Assembly (NCBI GenBank): GCA_003342815.1
Contig: PTEX01000024.1
Coordinates: 508,402 to 572,401 of the forward strand
Direction: 5' to 3'
Length of the DNA: 64,000 nt
Source of the DNA: Eudromia elegans
Lineage: Eukaryota; Chordata; Aves; Tinamiformes; Tinamidae
Under the pieces are notes generated by a model that was not told the DNA's origin, did not search any database, and saw only the letters and a list, made by a program, of their open reading frames with translations. Shown here piece by piece: positions 36,500-50,952 of the stretch (positions within the stretch are counted from its first letter, which is position 1; every line of letters begins with the position of its first letter). Both the position numbers and the translations under genes were made by a program.

Positions 36500-39400
36500 A
36501 GCCCGCCCCGGAATAACTGCCCTCTGATAAAAACAAAAGAGATTTTTGTTTGGTCCATCAAAAGAGATTTCTGTCTGCTAATGCCGAAGGGAAAAATATT
36601 TGTTTGGGGACTCTGTAGCTGGGGAAAGCAAAGCTGCGTTAGGAGAAGGACCATAAAAGAGGTTGCCCTGTCTCACGGCACCGTCGTCCGTAAGGCATCT
36701 TACAAATACACACGGTGCGAGGAGCACGTCTGGAGCTGCTATCAAGAAAACAAGAGGCAGAGTGCTGCCAGCGTTAAAAACACACAAAAACAGCCACAAA
36801 AATAGGAGTCTGGTGTTGAGAAACAGAACTCTAGGACCATGAGTCTTCCCATACACAGGTCAATACTAACTCAATAACAAAAGGTCGGTAATAATTCAAT
36901 TCTACAACTTACTACAATCAAAACATTTTGAATTAATTCTTAATTAAAAAGAATAAGAATTCCTTGAGCATATCTGGAGTCATTTCAAACAAGACATTCA
37001 GGAGTGTTCCAGGACACAAAACGCTTTCTGTATTAGTTATTTACATGGTAACTCGGTAAGCATTTACACCTTACTGCAGCACCAGGAAGGACACAAGGGA
37101 ACGGGAGACACGCACAGGGTAACACAGGAGCGGTCCAGACCAAGGTCTGCAGTGGAGTTCACGCGCTCGGGAGCTCCTTTAAGGGGTGTTGCTCAGAGGC
37201 ATGGGCTGAAGAGCGGCTCTGCACAGCCTGGAGATGACGTCTCCCCTTTTAAAGGCTCCTCGTGACGGGGACGTGCCCCCCAAGGCAGGGCCATGAGCCC
37301 GATACAAACCTGGACGGGTCCAGCATACCAGATACTGGTGTGCACACTCCTGCCACCCAGTTTGCCCCCTGCTGAATGATCAAACCTCCGTGAGGCAGGT
37401 TGATCTTATTTCAAAGATATCTTTTTAAAGGTTTTAAAGATAAATATATATCAAAACCACTGCACTGTATGTTAACTTTAATCTGTGCCATCATAAAATA
37501 ACCATTTTCAGACACAGGATTGTCAATCACTAGATCAGAGGTCCGGCCATAACTTCTCCCGTGACCCCTAATTAAATCTCTCTGGCCAAGTCTTCAGTCA
37601 TAATGACAGATTTGCAAGGGTCTCGTTAGCCATGTAACATTTAGCCATGCTAATCTTCTCTCCACGGCGGATGCCAATGTCATCGTGTTCATCTTAACTC
37701 AAACGGAAGGGGAAGAACTATTTTTCCCCCCTTTTAAACACATGAACCAAATCATTTCAAACTCCTTTCATCTAGTTCTCTGTAGCCAAAACACAGGCCA
37801 TATGTTTTGTCTGTGCAGGCTTCTAATTTTGGATTTCAGCATTCCCAGGAGTGCATGCAAATATAAGAGGGCCAGGCATGAAGTGTCGTGACTACTGCAC
37901 TCACAGTCACAATATCTGCTATTTCAACACAACCTCTGGGATAATTAGGAGTTCAAAATCACTTCTTAATCTCTCCTGCTCCTAGAGATACTTGGTCCAT
38001 GGAAAAACTTCCATGTAAGAGGCAATTAGCCTAATTCCAATCATTAGCTCCAGTGGCTTAAATGGGAATTCTTCCGTAACTGAAAGCTACTTGTGCAAGG
38101 CTGCAAAGGATTTCCCTGGGTTTGCTGAAGAGGCCAAGCAAACGGTATCTGATTAGGTACTTTGCTGCTGTTGGCAGAACAGTCAAGCCCACTGGCAAGT
38201 TGCTTCTATTTCCATGCACCAGCTGGAGCCTATTGGGTTCTGAAGAACTTCTAGGCTACCAGATCCCCGTTTCCAATCTTTTCAAAATTCACATTAAAAA
38301 CCATCATAAGATACTTAAGATAGTTTTAGGGGGCAATGTCTACCCATGACAGGCAATTTAAGGCAACTAAGATACAATTATCCCAGTAGAAATCAATGTA
38401 ATTTCTTAAAACTAAAAAAAATATTGCAGATCATAAAAGGAGCCTTAACCAGTAAACAGCTCTAAGCTTCAATTATTCCAATGGTTTGCTTTTTTTTAAA
38501 CAAAAAAAGAAAAAAGGCAGAGATGTCCTTTCATCACTGCAATGGCTGAATACTCAAGATCTTTCTGAGAGATGGGTTATTTAACAGTGGGGCAAGTGCA
38601 ATACCTGCAATATTACTGTCTAGTGACATGAAAAAAAGATTTTGCTCTCATTAGTTTCCCCACTGCTCCATTCTCTCCACTCCTGCTTTTAAAGTTGAGT
38701 CACAGTTATCATTTTGCTCTTCCCGAGGAAAAAAAAATGTATTAAGAGTGTTCTTTTTCCATGTGAAATATAATAAGCATCCTTCGGGTTTGACTCAGAG
38801 GCTGTCAAAGTGAGTTTTATTTGCTCAATTGTAAGCTCACAGTATGTTTTCCATAAAGACAATGGGACGAAACATGCAAAAAGAAAGAAAATTGCTAGCT
38901 TGAGTGTAAGGATAAGTCTGAATCAATCATTGAGATATCTTGAATTGATTGCATTATTTTCTATTGTACTGTAGCATACTTTAGTATCTCTCAAATAACT
39001 TTTCAGGATGGATGCAACACTGAACTCTTAATGCAATCTGTGCAATGCAGTCATTTCAAACTGATAAAAATCTGTTTGATTGCAGACAAAACCTTGTTCC
39101 TGAACCCTGACAGCAGTGGAGGAGCTCCAGTTTTGCAGGGGGGATTAAGTGTTCTTACCTTTATTCATGTCTACTGAGTGGTTCCACAGCTCTGTGTGAA
39201 GCAACAGCATTAAGTGGAAATACTAAAGGATGCACAAGGGACACTGTTGAATCAGGAGTGGGCCCTGGGAACTGCTGCTCTGCCTTCAAGAGCAGCAGCC
39301 CTGCTACAAGCCGGGGCCACCACCCCCTCAGCGTGCTCTCCACCTGGACCTCCAAGCAAACCAGGGCAACCTCCACACGAGAGCTTTTCCTCCATGCAAA

Positions 39401-42250
39401 ATTACCTGCAAACGAGCAACTCCCTCCTTCCAGCATGCAAGAATTGTGGCTACGGTGCAGCCGCAGCACCAACCACTATATTCACTGCACTTAACCTGTC
39501 GGCTTTCCAGCCTGCAGAGCAAAGAGCTGTCACAGAGCTTGGGCTCATTAGCTCGGGGGATAAATTTGTCTTTGGGAGAGGGCGGTAGACAAACGCCTTC
39601 CAAAACAAGCAGCATGGTTTTAAGATGACGCTAAGCCTGTAGAGTCCCAGGCAACCGTTTGGGTTTAGTGTCACTGCTCAGGCTTAATGCAGGAACGAGA
39701 AGACATCCGGCAATGACCAAACGACAGTCAGTCCCCTTTGGAGGCTCTCAGGGCTGTTGTAGCAAACAAGGCATTTTTGGGGCATGGCCACAGTGTGATT
39801 CTTAAGGAGTCTGTATCCTCAGTAAAGAGCTGCCTTTGGCCAATATCTGTTTACTCCTTTGAGACCAACTTGAAGGGAATGCGCTGGTTTGGAGCACCCC
39901 AGCCAGCACAGACCCCTCTACCCTCCCAACCCTGAAAGAGTTTGGGATCCTTTTCAAGTTGTGAAAGGACTTTGACTTTTGCCAGCCCTAAGAAAAGCGG
40001 AGGCATTCAAAAGGAAGATCAAGGCCCAACAGGGAGTGACTTTAACTTCATTTCACAGCATGGTTTTAGAAACTTGACAGGGAGAGTTTTCATCCTTTTG
40101 TGAGCTGAAGCCACACCAGGGACATGTTAATGCAGCCTTTGTCTGAGGAAGTACACAGGTATTTGTCTGACAACACAGAATAAAAACCCAATATCTCTAA
40201 GTAAATAGGAACTTTGTCTGAATAAACACTGAATCAGATCCATTTTTATTAGAATTATTGTAGTAAAGAGACTGGAATAGGCATGCAAGAAATCTACCTA
40301 AAAATGACACAGTTAATAAAGCTAAACCCCCTAAAACACTAATATTGTTATTTAATACTGACAGCATTAAAATACTCAGTATTATTGCAATGGAATTAAT
40401 CTTTTAAATTAATTTTTTAAAAAAAGCATTCTGTTATTTTCAAACATCTTGCTTTTCTTTTGAAGAATTCCCCAAATGGGGACTGTTTCAGGTTGTAAGG
40501 AACCAAGATACTGGCAGTTCAGCTGTCAGTAATCACTGCAGGAATTGGTGTATAAAAGAGTGGCTAAAATTATATCATCTCTCTGGCCTTCCACAGAAAA
40601 TTATCACAACAATTGTTACCTACGGTCATTTCTCTGTGAGGAATATAATGAATCACTAATACATTATTATTCGAGACACACAATTTTCCATCCATGTTGA
40701 TTTCCCAGCTATTGTACCTGCGCTAGGAATGACACATGCTCGCAGCCTTCCCAAGACAGGGCATCAGTCCTAGTTAGCATGAGCACGCCAGGTCCGTGTG
40801 ATGCTGATTAGGGCCTCCCTTTCCCCCTCTGGAGTCTTCTTAAGGGATGAATCCTTGGGGGAAACTATCTACAAAGTGTTCCTCACTGCTATTGCTGCTG
40901 TGGAAAATTCCTACCAGGCTATTTCATGCCAGGTAGGAATTATGAGGACAAGAGAATGGGCTCCAGATCCTGGAGATCCAGATCCTGGCTAATGTCACCA
41001 ACGTACCTGTTGCTATTTGAAATTATCTCCGTCTCACGGGAATAATGCTGCAGTTATCTACAGAGTAAGCTCATAAAGTGCCTTTTCTTTCTCAGAAAAT
41101 GGGACAAAGAACTACGATGCCTATATTGACAGACTATAAAATCACTGGCTTATTTTATTATACAGAAATTTATGACCCTAACATAGCAATTTCCTACAAA
41201 AATGACTCAAGGTCATTCAGATATCTCAAGAAAGGTAGTTATTTTCTGGGAGAAAAATTCTTAGAAAGCTGGTTCACGATCTATTCATCAGCAAAACTTG
41301 AAACCAGAGGATTTAACAGATTTGCCACAAGCGAGTTTCATACTTGAGAACAGAGACCAGCGTGCAGCAGTATTTAGGATTAGTTGCAGCATACAAGCCT
41401 GTATGAGGATAAGTATAACTCGAGTTCAGGTGCATTGAATTAAGCTGAATGATATGCTTTGATCTACATGGATTTATGTTTTTAAATTTTAAGGGTCTAC
41501 TCATAAAGTCATTACTCCATTTTTTATCTCTTAATCACTCAAAAGGAAATCTGGAGCTAACGTTGGAGTAAAAGCTCTTGCACGTAACTGAGAGATTTTA
41601 GCACTATAATAGCAACAGAATCATTTCCCTTTGTGCATTTTGGCTGAACGGTGATGGAAGAATAAAAGGTAATCCTAAGTAGCCTGCATTCAGTACCAAA
41701 GGTAGCCTAACTCCCATTAAGAAAGTTTTTGCTCCAAGACATTATCTGCACATTCAAAGCCAAACACTCCACACAGGATGAAGCAGTTTCCCCTTTGAAT
41801 GCCTGTGAGAAAGTTATGGATTAAAGTCCTGAGGTCTAAAAGTTGTTTAGAAGAGGTGAAGAGACTGAACCAACTATATGGATATATCCACACCATGGAA
41901 AGCACAAGTGCTTCTTGGCTCCAAATACCTGTTACAGCCACATTTGTCCTTTTCTAGCACAGACCTAACTGTATAAAAATGTGAGGTTAGGAAAGCAATA
42001 CATTTAGAATTAAAGCCTGGAATGACTCTTTTGATTTCTTTAAAAATAGAAAATAAAGGGAGAAGGGAAAAAAAAGAAAAACCCAAAGCAGTGAAGCAGC
42101 TCCCAGAACAAGTCACCATTCTGAGCAAGCTTGGGTAAATCACAGTTCATTGCTTTGCCTGATGAAATAAATTAGCTAATAGCAGTGTTGTCAACAGCAT
42201 TAATTCATTCTAAAAGCGGAGGCCTCCATAATGCTCAAACAGTGGTTAGG
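36500..42250. other. Unique non-coding stretch, no gene recognised
   Basis: I recognise no coding exon or transposon. Features seen are two imperfect GC-rich inverted arms around 37171-37250 and a repeated CCAGATCCTGG word at about 40965-40990. The mirror frames at 39161-39674 on both strands are without domains. 38840-39090 is AT-rich and repeat-free, of the kind that often holds conserved non-coding DNA, but I cannot test that here. Confidence 0.5.
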
Positions 42251-42254
42251 GTGG

Positions 42255-42375
42255 GGGGTTCCCTTGCCTGGGGGCGGAAGCTCTTCTGCTCTCCGTGGCT
42301 GCACTCGTGCTCGCTCCGGGCCCGGCGGCGTTCCACACCACAGCACTGACTGCGCTCCCAGGACGGGGCGTCTCA
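42255..42375. other. Small CpG-rich patch
   Basis: About 13 CpG lie between 42275 and 42410, against a CpG-poor background. The densest part is 42320-42331 (CCCGGCGGCG words). It is too short for a confident promoter call. Confidence 0.4.
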
Positions 42376-42409
42376 TCAAAGGGACCACAAATCTGCACGG
42401 GGCATGACG

Positions 42410-45400
42410 GAAAGGAAATGCTCAAGTGTTATTTGTGGGAGTGACCATCAGAGATTTAAGATGCTCTTCTAAGCCACTGTACCATTACTCACTCACCTAT
42501 TAAGTGACCCCTAATTCCTGGCATCGTGATTATCATTCAAGTGCATAATGTTAGAGATGAGTAGTCCATTTATGTGACAACAGCATAAGCTACGGTATAC
42601 ACACAGATACACACATCCATATATTTGGAAGTAATTTTTTGATTTACAGTTAGATATTACAGATACTCAGTGAACCAAGGAAGCGATTTGAGAAAAAAAG
42701 AGATTTGAGAAGCAATTCATCTTCCCTGTTGAAATAATTCTAATGTTATATGAAGGAATCCAATCAGAAAAGACTGATACTCTCTTTTTAAATGGACTTT
42801 GCCATCTGGTATACAAATCAGGAGACTAGTGATTGAGAAAAAGGCTCATCGATCTCATTAGATCGAGGCGTGATTTCCATGACAGGATGGTTTGGGAGGT
42901 AAGTGTTGTTGAATGAAGGAAAGAGAAAGAAATGAAGACAAACCTTTCAAAGAGGAGGAAAGCATGTACAGCAAATGAACTCTAAACTGAGGCTTATTCT
43001 ATGGATGGACATGAGGCTGGTCAAGACAAACTACAATTGGAACACATCTTCCTCCTTAAAAAATGTTTTCCCCAAAATTAATTTTTGCATGAGCAGCAAA
43101 TCCAAACTCTAGACACTGAGTCTGAAGTCCTGGATATATCAATACCCTAGGTTTCCTCTGAACTTCACAGCAGAGCTGTCTTAGCCCAGAAAGAGTCCAA
43201 GAATAATTTAGTCTTCACACCATCTTGACTGTCACAGATGCTGCAGAACATCCACTGTTGAAGACGGCACCATATTTTCCTTTCAGGTTTCCACCAACTC
43301 CTCCCTCACTTATATTTTTCTTCTTAACTTTATTTCAAGATTTTTTTAAAAAAAATCAAATGGAATAAAGAGGATATTGTTTTCAATTATTACTAGAAAC
43401 CTTGCGTGTCTGAGATTCAATCTACAATCTGTCCCTTATCAGGGATTCTTCTTGACCACCTTAGGGACTTTTTGCCTGTATTCTGACATATGGTGTCATC
43501 TAAGTATGTTAAGGATCCAGGAAAGAATCGATATGAAGAACCTACAGCAAAGAATAGATATGAATCAGACATCCAAACAGAGATCTACCAAGCAGTCCAC
43601 AACATTTATATTTGCTCCTTGAAAAGTCAGTGAGAGGCATCTAAAACTCATCAGGCCTCTCAGAAACCTGAAGTCTAAGGTGTTTTGTACAAGCCTTACA
43701 CTCTCCAAACCCAAAGGCACCCGTGAAAACCCAGCCTAAGGGCTCCCACAGCAATCGAGCTCATCACCTGTAAGGTATCAGCAACACTCAATCCCCATCA
43801 GTTTGCTCTTTTCCCTCCCTGATTTTTCCCAACATCACATTTCCCTCGGCCTGTCATCAAATTTCACCAGGCTTTACCTGGATGATTTCTAGGCCAATGG
43901 GTTGGTCAACGTGCACAACAGAAGGTGCTGCCAAGAGCCACCGTGACCGAGATGACAAAGTGCCAAACCGCGAGCGCAGGAGGCCCAACTCCATGAACAA
44001 GCCTGATGCCCATGGACAGCTCGGAGAGATCATCAAACACTGGAGAGTAGGTGGAGGGAAGCATTCGATGCCCAATCTATTTCTCCCTTTCATATTATGC
44101 AACTGATCTCCTCCTCTCGGAACAAACCAGTGGGATTTGCAAGTATTTACAAAGGCCTTTTAATTTGGCTGTAAATACTAAATGCATAAATGAATTGGTA
44201 ACATACACTTACTGAGAAAAAATGATAGTATATAAACATGGTTGAGGAAAACCACTCATGCCACAGCATGAGCTCAGGGAAGTGAGCAAGAGCTGTGTAA
44301 GAGTGTACGAACACATTTTTCTACTAAATATTATTACTAAATAGTCATTATTTCCTTGAAATTCTGACATTGGTGTTTCAGGCAGGCAGAGTTATCTATC
44401 TCAGGTGAAGAAGGAATATCTCAGGCAAGTTATTCAGAATAACTTTCAAACAAACTCATGTAGTAGCAGCTTAGAACTCATGATACAAGTTTCGTGTGTA
44501 CAGCACAATCACAGCAGGCTCCCAAGTAGATCAATAGCTATAAAAACACAGATTGTTTGACTGTTTCCATAGCACAGACTGTGAAAGTATAGTATTTCCA
44601 CCAAGAATGAACACAATTTACTAAATTATGTGTTATTTTTTCCCCTTTAATGCAGAAAAATTTACCCGCTGTATTTCTTCCAGAGTACTCAGTGTTGAAG
44701 TTGAGCCCTCAATCAACTCAAGGAACTGGGCTATTTTTGGTGATAGAGGAACACACAATTAACATGAGCTGAAGAAATATGAATATCAGTTTAAGTTGCC
44801 AGTTTAAGTTGCTAAATGTCATGTAAATTATATGCTTAAATCAGTAATTAAGGACTGAGTTCTGACCCGGATCATCTTGGCATCCATGGAGGTATTCCTA
44901 GTGCTTCCAGCCAGAGTTGATAAACGCCCTGCAGTGTGGAGCGCAGCTTGCTCTGGAGAGACCCCATCCCCATCCCTTGCCTGGGAGCCTTCCAGCCATC
45001 CCCCAGCTGACCCGTGATTTAGGCACCTTGGTCCTCCTCTCCTGGGGACGATGTGTGAGACGATTGTGCCCAGGCAGAAATCACAGCCAAGTGGCAGCAA
45101 CTCCAGATGAAATCTCCAAGTGAGCCCACCGGAGCAATATTTCTGCCATCCTTGCAGAAATTAATATCCATAGGAAATCAGCAGAGATTTGCTTGCATTG
45201 ACTCCTCTAAATTAAGCACTTTAAAGTAATCCAATGTGAAAAGACAAATGCCTTTCCTGGAACAATTAAAATACTGCATTGATATAAGCACAGAGCATGA
45301 GAACAATAATCAATTTTTCAACCTCCACCCACATAGGATTTCTCCCATGTTTGGGAACAATTCCTTTCCATCTAGATAGTCCCACAAAGAGCGAAGAAAA

Positions 45401-48400
45401 TACATATTTTAAAACAGTTATAAGAATCACTGAGATAACGGCATCTACTGACCTCTGCATCAACTTCAGGCAAGTTTTAGTTCTTAAAAGCACTAAATAG
45501 AAGTTGAATCAAAGACAAACAGACACAAATTGGTCAAACCAATACAGTAAAAAGCATCTGATTAAACTGAATTTTGATGATACCATTTTGTCTTTGAATC
45601 TTTCATTTTATAATCCTGAAAAACTATCAATATGAGGTGCATTTTGTAATAGAGAAAAAACACACCAAGTGCAAAAGATTTTGAATGCATCCAAATAAAG
45701 ATGAACAAGAGTTGGAGACTTGGAGCAGACTTGTAGCAAGCAAGAGTGAAGAATTTGTTCATACCTCAAAGTCAAGGGGAAAAAGAACTAGAATAGCAGC
45801 TCTGAGACCCTCGGCAGAGGAGAGCTGATGGGGAAATGCTTGCACAGCTCTACACATACAGCTGCGGATTAATTCGCAGCTCTTGGCACATATCCCAGGT
45901 GGGTTGAGAAGGGTACCTCAAATCCTCCTCACAACTGCAGAGTATTCTCTCCCATTCATACATCTTCCTATCCTAGCTCTGTTCATTTTTCTGCAGTTAT
46001 TTTCATCTTTTTCCCCACCATTGCTCTTTAATGCTGAGGAGGTACCACTTGATCCAACCCCAGGCAAGACAACGTGCTCTCCTTCATGTTAATTTCAAAT
46101 ACAGGGGCTCACAACGGTAATATTCAGCTCAGGCAACTATTAAAACACTGATAATTCTTTAATAGCAGATAAATGCTTACATTTCTGCAAGAAAGGTCAA
46201 AGGAAGGTTAGAGAATCCAGGAAGAAAAATTCTTTTCTAGAATGACTGAAATCGTGGTTCTTTTCTTTTGCTATTTATATCCTTTCCTTGCTGGCAGGTA
46301 CAAGAACCTGGACGCAGACAGACCAGCACCTACCCTTCCATGAAGAACTGTCTTCATCCAACTCAAAGCCAGCTGATGTCAATGAAAAATGGCTTGTCAA
46401 GTTTACCAGCCTTTGGAGCAAGCTATAAACCTGGAAGCAGCCACACTGCACCTATTCAGATCTTTAAATCAGAGCTTCATGGAAGAAATGTATGCACTAT
46501 GTAGGATGTCTCCCAGCATCCAACAAGCAGCTCATACAGGAGCCAGTGGTCAAATTCCGAGGCCAGAGAGTCAGTGAAAGACTTGGGCTTGGCCACTTGA
46601 TTTGGTCCTATAAATAGAGGGATGTGTATTATTCTCAGCAAGAGCAGAGCCTCCTGACGTGAAGTTGAACTCAAAATTCACTTACAGATGGTTTGAGGAA
46701 GCTTTACCTTGATCATGAAGTCTTATGCAAGTGTTCAGCATTCAACAGCTTCTGCTTTCAGAACAAGCAACAACATAAACAAGAAATTACTATCGCATTT
46801 TAAACTCTTGTGAAATATTTTTCTCCTTTAAATGTCATCCCAAGCATAAAAACTTGTAATGATCATATTTGTAAATAGCATAGAAGAAAAATAAATATTG
46901 ACTTAATTGGGACTTTTTGAGATGAATGACAGCTACCTCAACAGTAAGGAATTCAAAGGGACCTGACCTGTAAGAACAAGAACCTTCCCCCAGCACAGTA
47001 ACTGTCAGAGCTTGCAGGACACCAGAAGGAGGAACAATCAGACCTTTTGGGCCACGCTGCCATTGCCAATCATTTGGGTTTTGGTGATCTCCTTTGTCCC
47101 CAGTGACTTGCCTGCCAGTTCTCCATATGCCCAACCCCTCTGCAGCCACGGGCCCTGTCCTCACCTCCTGTTCTTCCCTTCACATCACCAGTCTGTCACC
47201 TGCACGCTCAGCCCTTTCAGCTTATCCAGCCGCTCTTCATCTTTCCTATTCTCAATCCCAAATCCAGATAAATTCAGTCACCCCATATCTCTACTTTGGG
47301 AATTTGGGAGAACCTCTCCCAAATCTCCACCTTGCTGACAAGCCCACCTCTAAAATCCTAGCCCTTAGCTTCAATAAGTGGCAAAAGAAATAGAGAAGTT
47401 ACTTTATTTCCGAGGCCAAGAGCCCGACGACAGGAGTCTGGACCAGAGCCAGGACTCTGCTGGTATCATGTATAGCCCTGAAAAGAGCAGTATCCACATT
47501 CCACATCCATTCAGCTCTCGGTGGCTTTCCACTCTTTAAAAGCCATCCAAACCAGGCAAACCTACAAAGCACGCGCACAGGAGACGCATCGGAGCCACCG
47601 ACCCACAGGTTATTTAACTGCTCTATCTTCCTCAAGTCAATTCAGGCACACAGTGGGCAGGAACTCACCCATTAACGTGGCCTTGGTATATTACTTCCTA
47701 CCTTAAAAATATGTGAGTTTTAGAAGTAGTGACAGAAATGACTGTTTGAAGAGGCTTCTAAACAGCTGAGTTGCAACTCCCTTTTGTAATTAGAAATACA
47801 ATGTTTAACTACAGGACAGTCTACTAAAGCTAACAGGGAAAACAGGCCAAATTTGGGAAAAAACTTATGTACAGGGAGGCTGTGGAGCCTGTTTGTTAGC
47901 AATGGCCCAGCTCTTATAATGTGATTTCCCCCTCCCCACTCCACCTGTGGAATTTAAATCTAAATCCCCATGTGATGAATGCAAACAGTTTTTTAACGTG
48001 CTTTTACCAAAGGGGAAGATGAAGTGGGTATTTTGCACTGACAGCTCAAAACATCCATAAAACTGTCCTCAAGACCCAAATCCCTTCACACACAAATGGA
48101 AAATCTGCAAGCAGAGGTTCAGGCCTGGCTGAAGGTCACTGGAGCACACAGAAGCTGCAAATGTGCAGCCATTAATCATAATAGTAGGGAAAAACTTCTT
48201 TGGAACCAAAGAATTTTGCCTGTCTCTCTGGGGGAGACAGATAAACCTGCCTTCCCTCAATCATTTTAAAGGTCTTTGTTTGAATAAAGTTGAAGAGAAA
48301 ATGAATTATGTCACCCCTTCAATGCAATCCTGGCAACAGCAAACTGGCTGGAATGGACTTGGCATTATGTTGGATACAATAGATATTAATACCATTATTT

Positions 48401-50440
48401 TTACTTTGTTTTGCAACAGCATCCAAAGAGCCGAGTGCAGCATAAACCAGTCCTCAGGCACCACAAAGGCCCAAAGAATTTCTGCTAGAAGTGCCAAGCG
48501 CTGCCGACAAGAGGCAGCCCCTCCAACAGGGAGCAGCAAAGACAAACCTGCAGCTCATGAGCTGGGCAGGAGCTGCCTAACCTGGGTGGGTAAAGGGGGG
48601 CATTATGAGGGCACTAAGGGCGCAGGGAAGATCAGGAATACTAACCCAGAGTATTTTCTAAGATTGAGCTGGGACAGAGACTATTGGAGAAAATTCTTTT
48701 TTTCCTCTTTGGATTTATTGAGCACGAGCTACAGAAAGACATTACCCAGCAAATTCGTGACAGCTTTGGCACCAGACAAGATGATAAAGTTAAAAGCCAA
48801 AGACTGAGCAGAAAGCAGAAGAACATTATGGTAGAGTAATGCTCTCTGTAAGCATTACAGGAGTCACAGCATTACTGTACAATAGCCTCTTCCTTCATTA
48901 AACCAGCCAAGAAAAATACCACTGTAGTACCTGCAAAACAGATTTACACCAGTAAACAGGAAGGAACAGTTAGTCAGCTAAATAAGCTTGGGATGTGACC
49001 CCGAACGTGTAACTCATCACAAATTGCACTTGGGTAAAGTCAAGCTTAGGTGGTCAGTCTCCCAGGCTCAGGAAATACATCTTTAATTCAATCCCAAAGC
49101 TGGCCAGCACCCTTTCAGAGAAGGGGCAAAAATAAAGACTAATTTATTTACGTTGGTGAATGCTGGATGGGATCCTAAGTTTGTAATGTTCATTGAGGCC
49201 TTTCTGTTTGGTCAGCAGATAGAATAAATACAAGCCTTAGCCTCCTAGTCGTGGTCAAGCTGAATGCTGTATTTAAAGGAGGAATTTGATTAAGGCCATT
49301 CATCTCTGATCCCGGTATATATTAACATCAATCTGCCCTAATGCAATGCCAATAGCAGACTTAGACCTAAGAAACAGTGTTGTGGGGTTTTGTTTTTTTA
49401 ATATTAAGTTCTGCTGACCTTAATTCACTTACAGATCCATTATCTGCGCGTTTGGGGCTTAATGTAAACAGAATAAACCCTGGCAAGCTGTGCAAAACAC
49501 ACTTACCAATAAATACTAACCAAGGGTTCTTTCACATGGCCAAAGCCACCCAGAGGGCGTTTCTCCAGCCTTGATCTCACCACTGCTGCTCTCGTGGCAT
49601 TTAGGCTGCACCTTGCCTGCAGGCCCATACTGGCTTCCTACCATGGCCAAGTTAGTCTTTTGCCCTATCAATCAGAGGGGGCTGATAACTCTAGTGGGAC
49701 ACAGCACTAGTATTTATTCTTCACGTGTATTTGTCTCACCTCAAGATCTAAGACTAGTATCAGGATTAAGAAAGCCAAGAGCTATACAGAAAATATCTAG
49801 AAGAATGAGTCTGGCCTCAAAGCAAAACTTGCAATCTTAAGTTTAATTCCGAACTTAACCTCAGCAGTGCCACTAGCAGGTATCAGGTAGTACCAACAAT
49901 ACTTACATCAAATAACAGTTCTATAATTCCACTGAATTAGGTTTTAGGATGCATTTAAATTGCTAAGTATCTACTAATCTAAATCCATCTACTAATCTCT
50001 CATTTAACCTTGTAAAAACCTTACTCCCAAATCATATATAGGAAAGTTGCATTATTTTAACAGAACTTGCTGTGTGAAAATGTAAACTGCAATTAGCACA
50101 CCTAAAACAGATATGGAACAGATTTTATTTATTAAATCCTCTCATTTGATTACAGCCCACCTGTGTTCCGGTCTATGCTAGTCTAGGCAAACTGAGGAGC
50201 CCAAACGCCACCCTGGCCAGGGTGCACCCAGGTGCTCCTAGAGTCCCCTCCACGAACTGATCCCCAGCACCGGCACCCCTCATTTTCAGAGGGGAAACAA
50301 GACTATTTTGGTAGATGCTTCAAGGCCAGTCTTCACACAGAGGAATGTGTCCCTGTGAGAGACACCATAAAGCTCCAGGACGTTAAAATGCAGGCACACG
50401 TTAGGGAGCATTGATTGCCCTGTGCTGCAGACCTTGGCAG
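42410..50440. other. Unique non-coding stretch with the longest featureless open frame
   Basis: Contains the longest open frame in the window (48163-48807 +, 214 codons). No domain, transmembrane pattern or repeat is recognisable in it, and part is covered by an antisense frame (48306-48545), so I regard it as chance. Minor items are a perfect 7-bp inverted repeat at 42849-42866, an 8-bp one at 45139-45161 (ATTTCTGC...GCAGAAAT), and a 12-bp direct duplication AGTTTAAGTTGC at 44788-44799 and 44801-44812. Confidence 0.5.
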
Positions 50441-50445
50441 AGCTC
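50441..50445 (+). repeat. Target-site duplication, left copy (AGCTC)
   Basis: AGCTC lies immediately before the TGTGACGG terminus of the LTR. An identical AGCTC follows its GTGACA terminus at 51722-51726. Five-base duplications are produced by some retroviral integrases (ERVL/class III among others). Confidence 0.75.
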
Positions 50446-50756
50446 TGTGACGGTTATGCTCTTTCCCCATATATTTTCTGCAGACTATGCCTGCTAATAC
50501 CAACTTAGCAGAAAGAGAAAAGAAAAAAAATGAGCAACCGCTTGCGCTTACAAGGCCAAACCGATGCCACCTGTGGATAATGAAGGGAGAAATCTATCTC
50601 TTTTGGAGAAAAGAGAGGGCCTATCTGCTGTCTAACGAAGGGAGGAATCCGTCTACTGTCTGCAATAAGTGTAAACTTGCGGATAACGAACTTATTTGCT
50701 TCCTGAGGCTGGTTTGGACCGGTCTTGTTTTTGCGAAGTGGACTGTCACCCCAACT

Positions 50757-50860
50757 GCGCATGCGGGAGCAGAAAGGGTCAAAAATTTAGTAGGGGAAAG
50801 GTGACTTTTTACATCAAAACGACCCCCGGAGACCACCACCCAAAACCAGTGCGCAGGCGC
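50757..50860 (+). promoter_or_regulatory. U3 segment with two NRF1-like sites
   Basis: GCGCATGCG (50757-50765) is close to the palindromic NRF1 motif, and TGCGCAGGCGC (50850-50860) is a second relative. Both sit 85-190 bp upstream of the TATA-like element of the LTR, where U3 promoter/enhancer sites are expected. The assignment rests on motif resemblance only. Confidence 0.4.
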
Positions 50861-50945
50861 CAAGAGGCGGAGACTAATTTGAATAGGAAGCGGGAAAAGA
50901 AAATGAATATGTATTAGTATGACTATGAGTCAATCATCTTATCCC

Positions 50946-50952
50946 ATAAATA
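50946..50952 (+). promoter_or_regulatory. TATA-like box of the LTR
   Basis: ATAAATA within CCCATAAATATGG. It lies downstream of the NRF1-like sites and upstream of the AATAAA signal, consistent with the U3/R boundary of a + strand LTR. Confidence 0.45.

Noticed and set aside
46603-46619. TATA-box-like CTATAAATAG as a promoter
   Set aside because: A single short word in AT-rich DNA with no CpG island, initiator or downstream gene.
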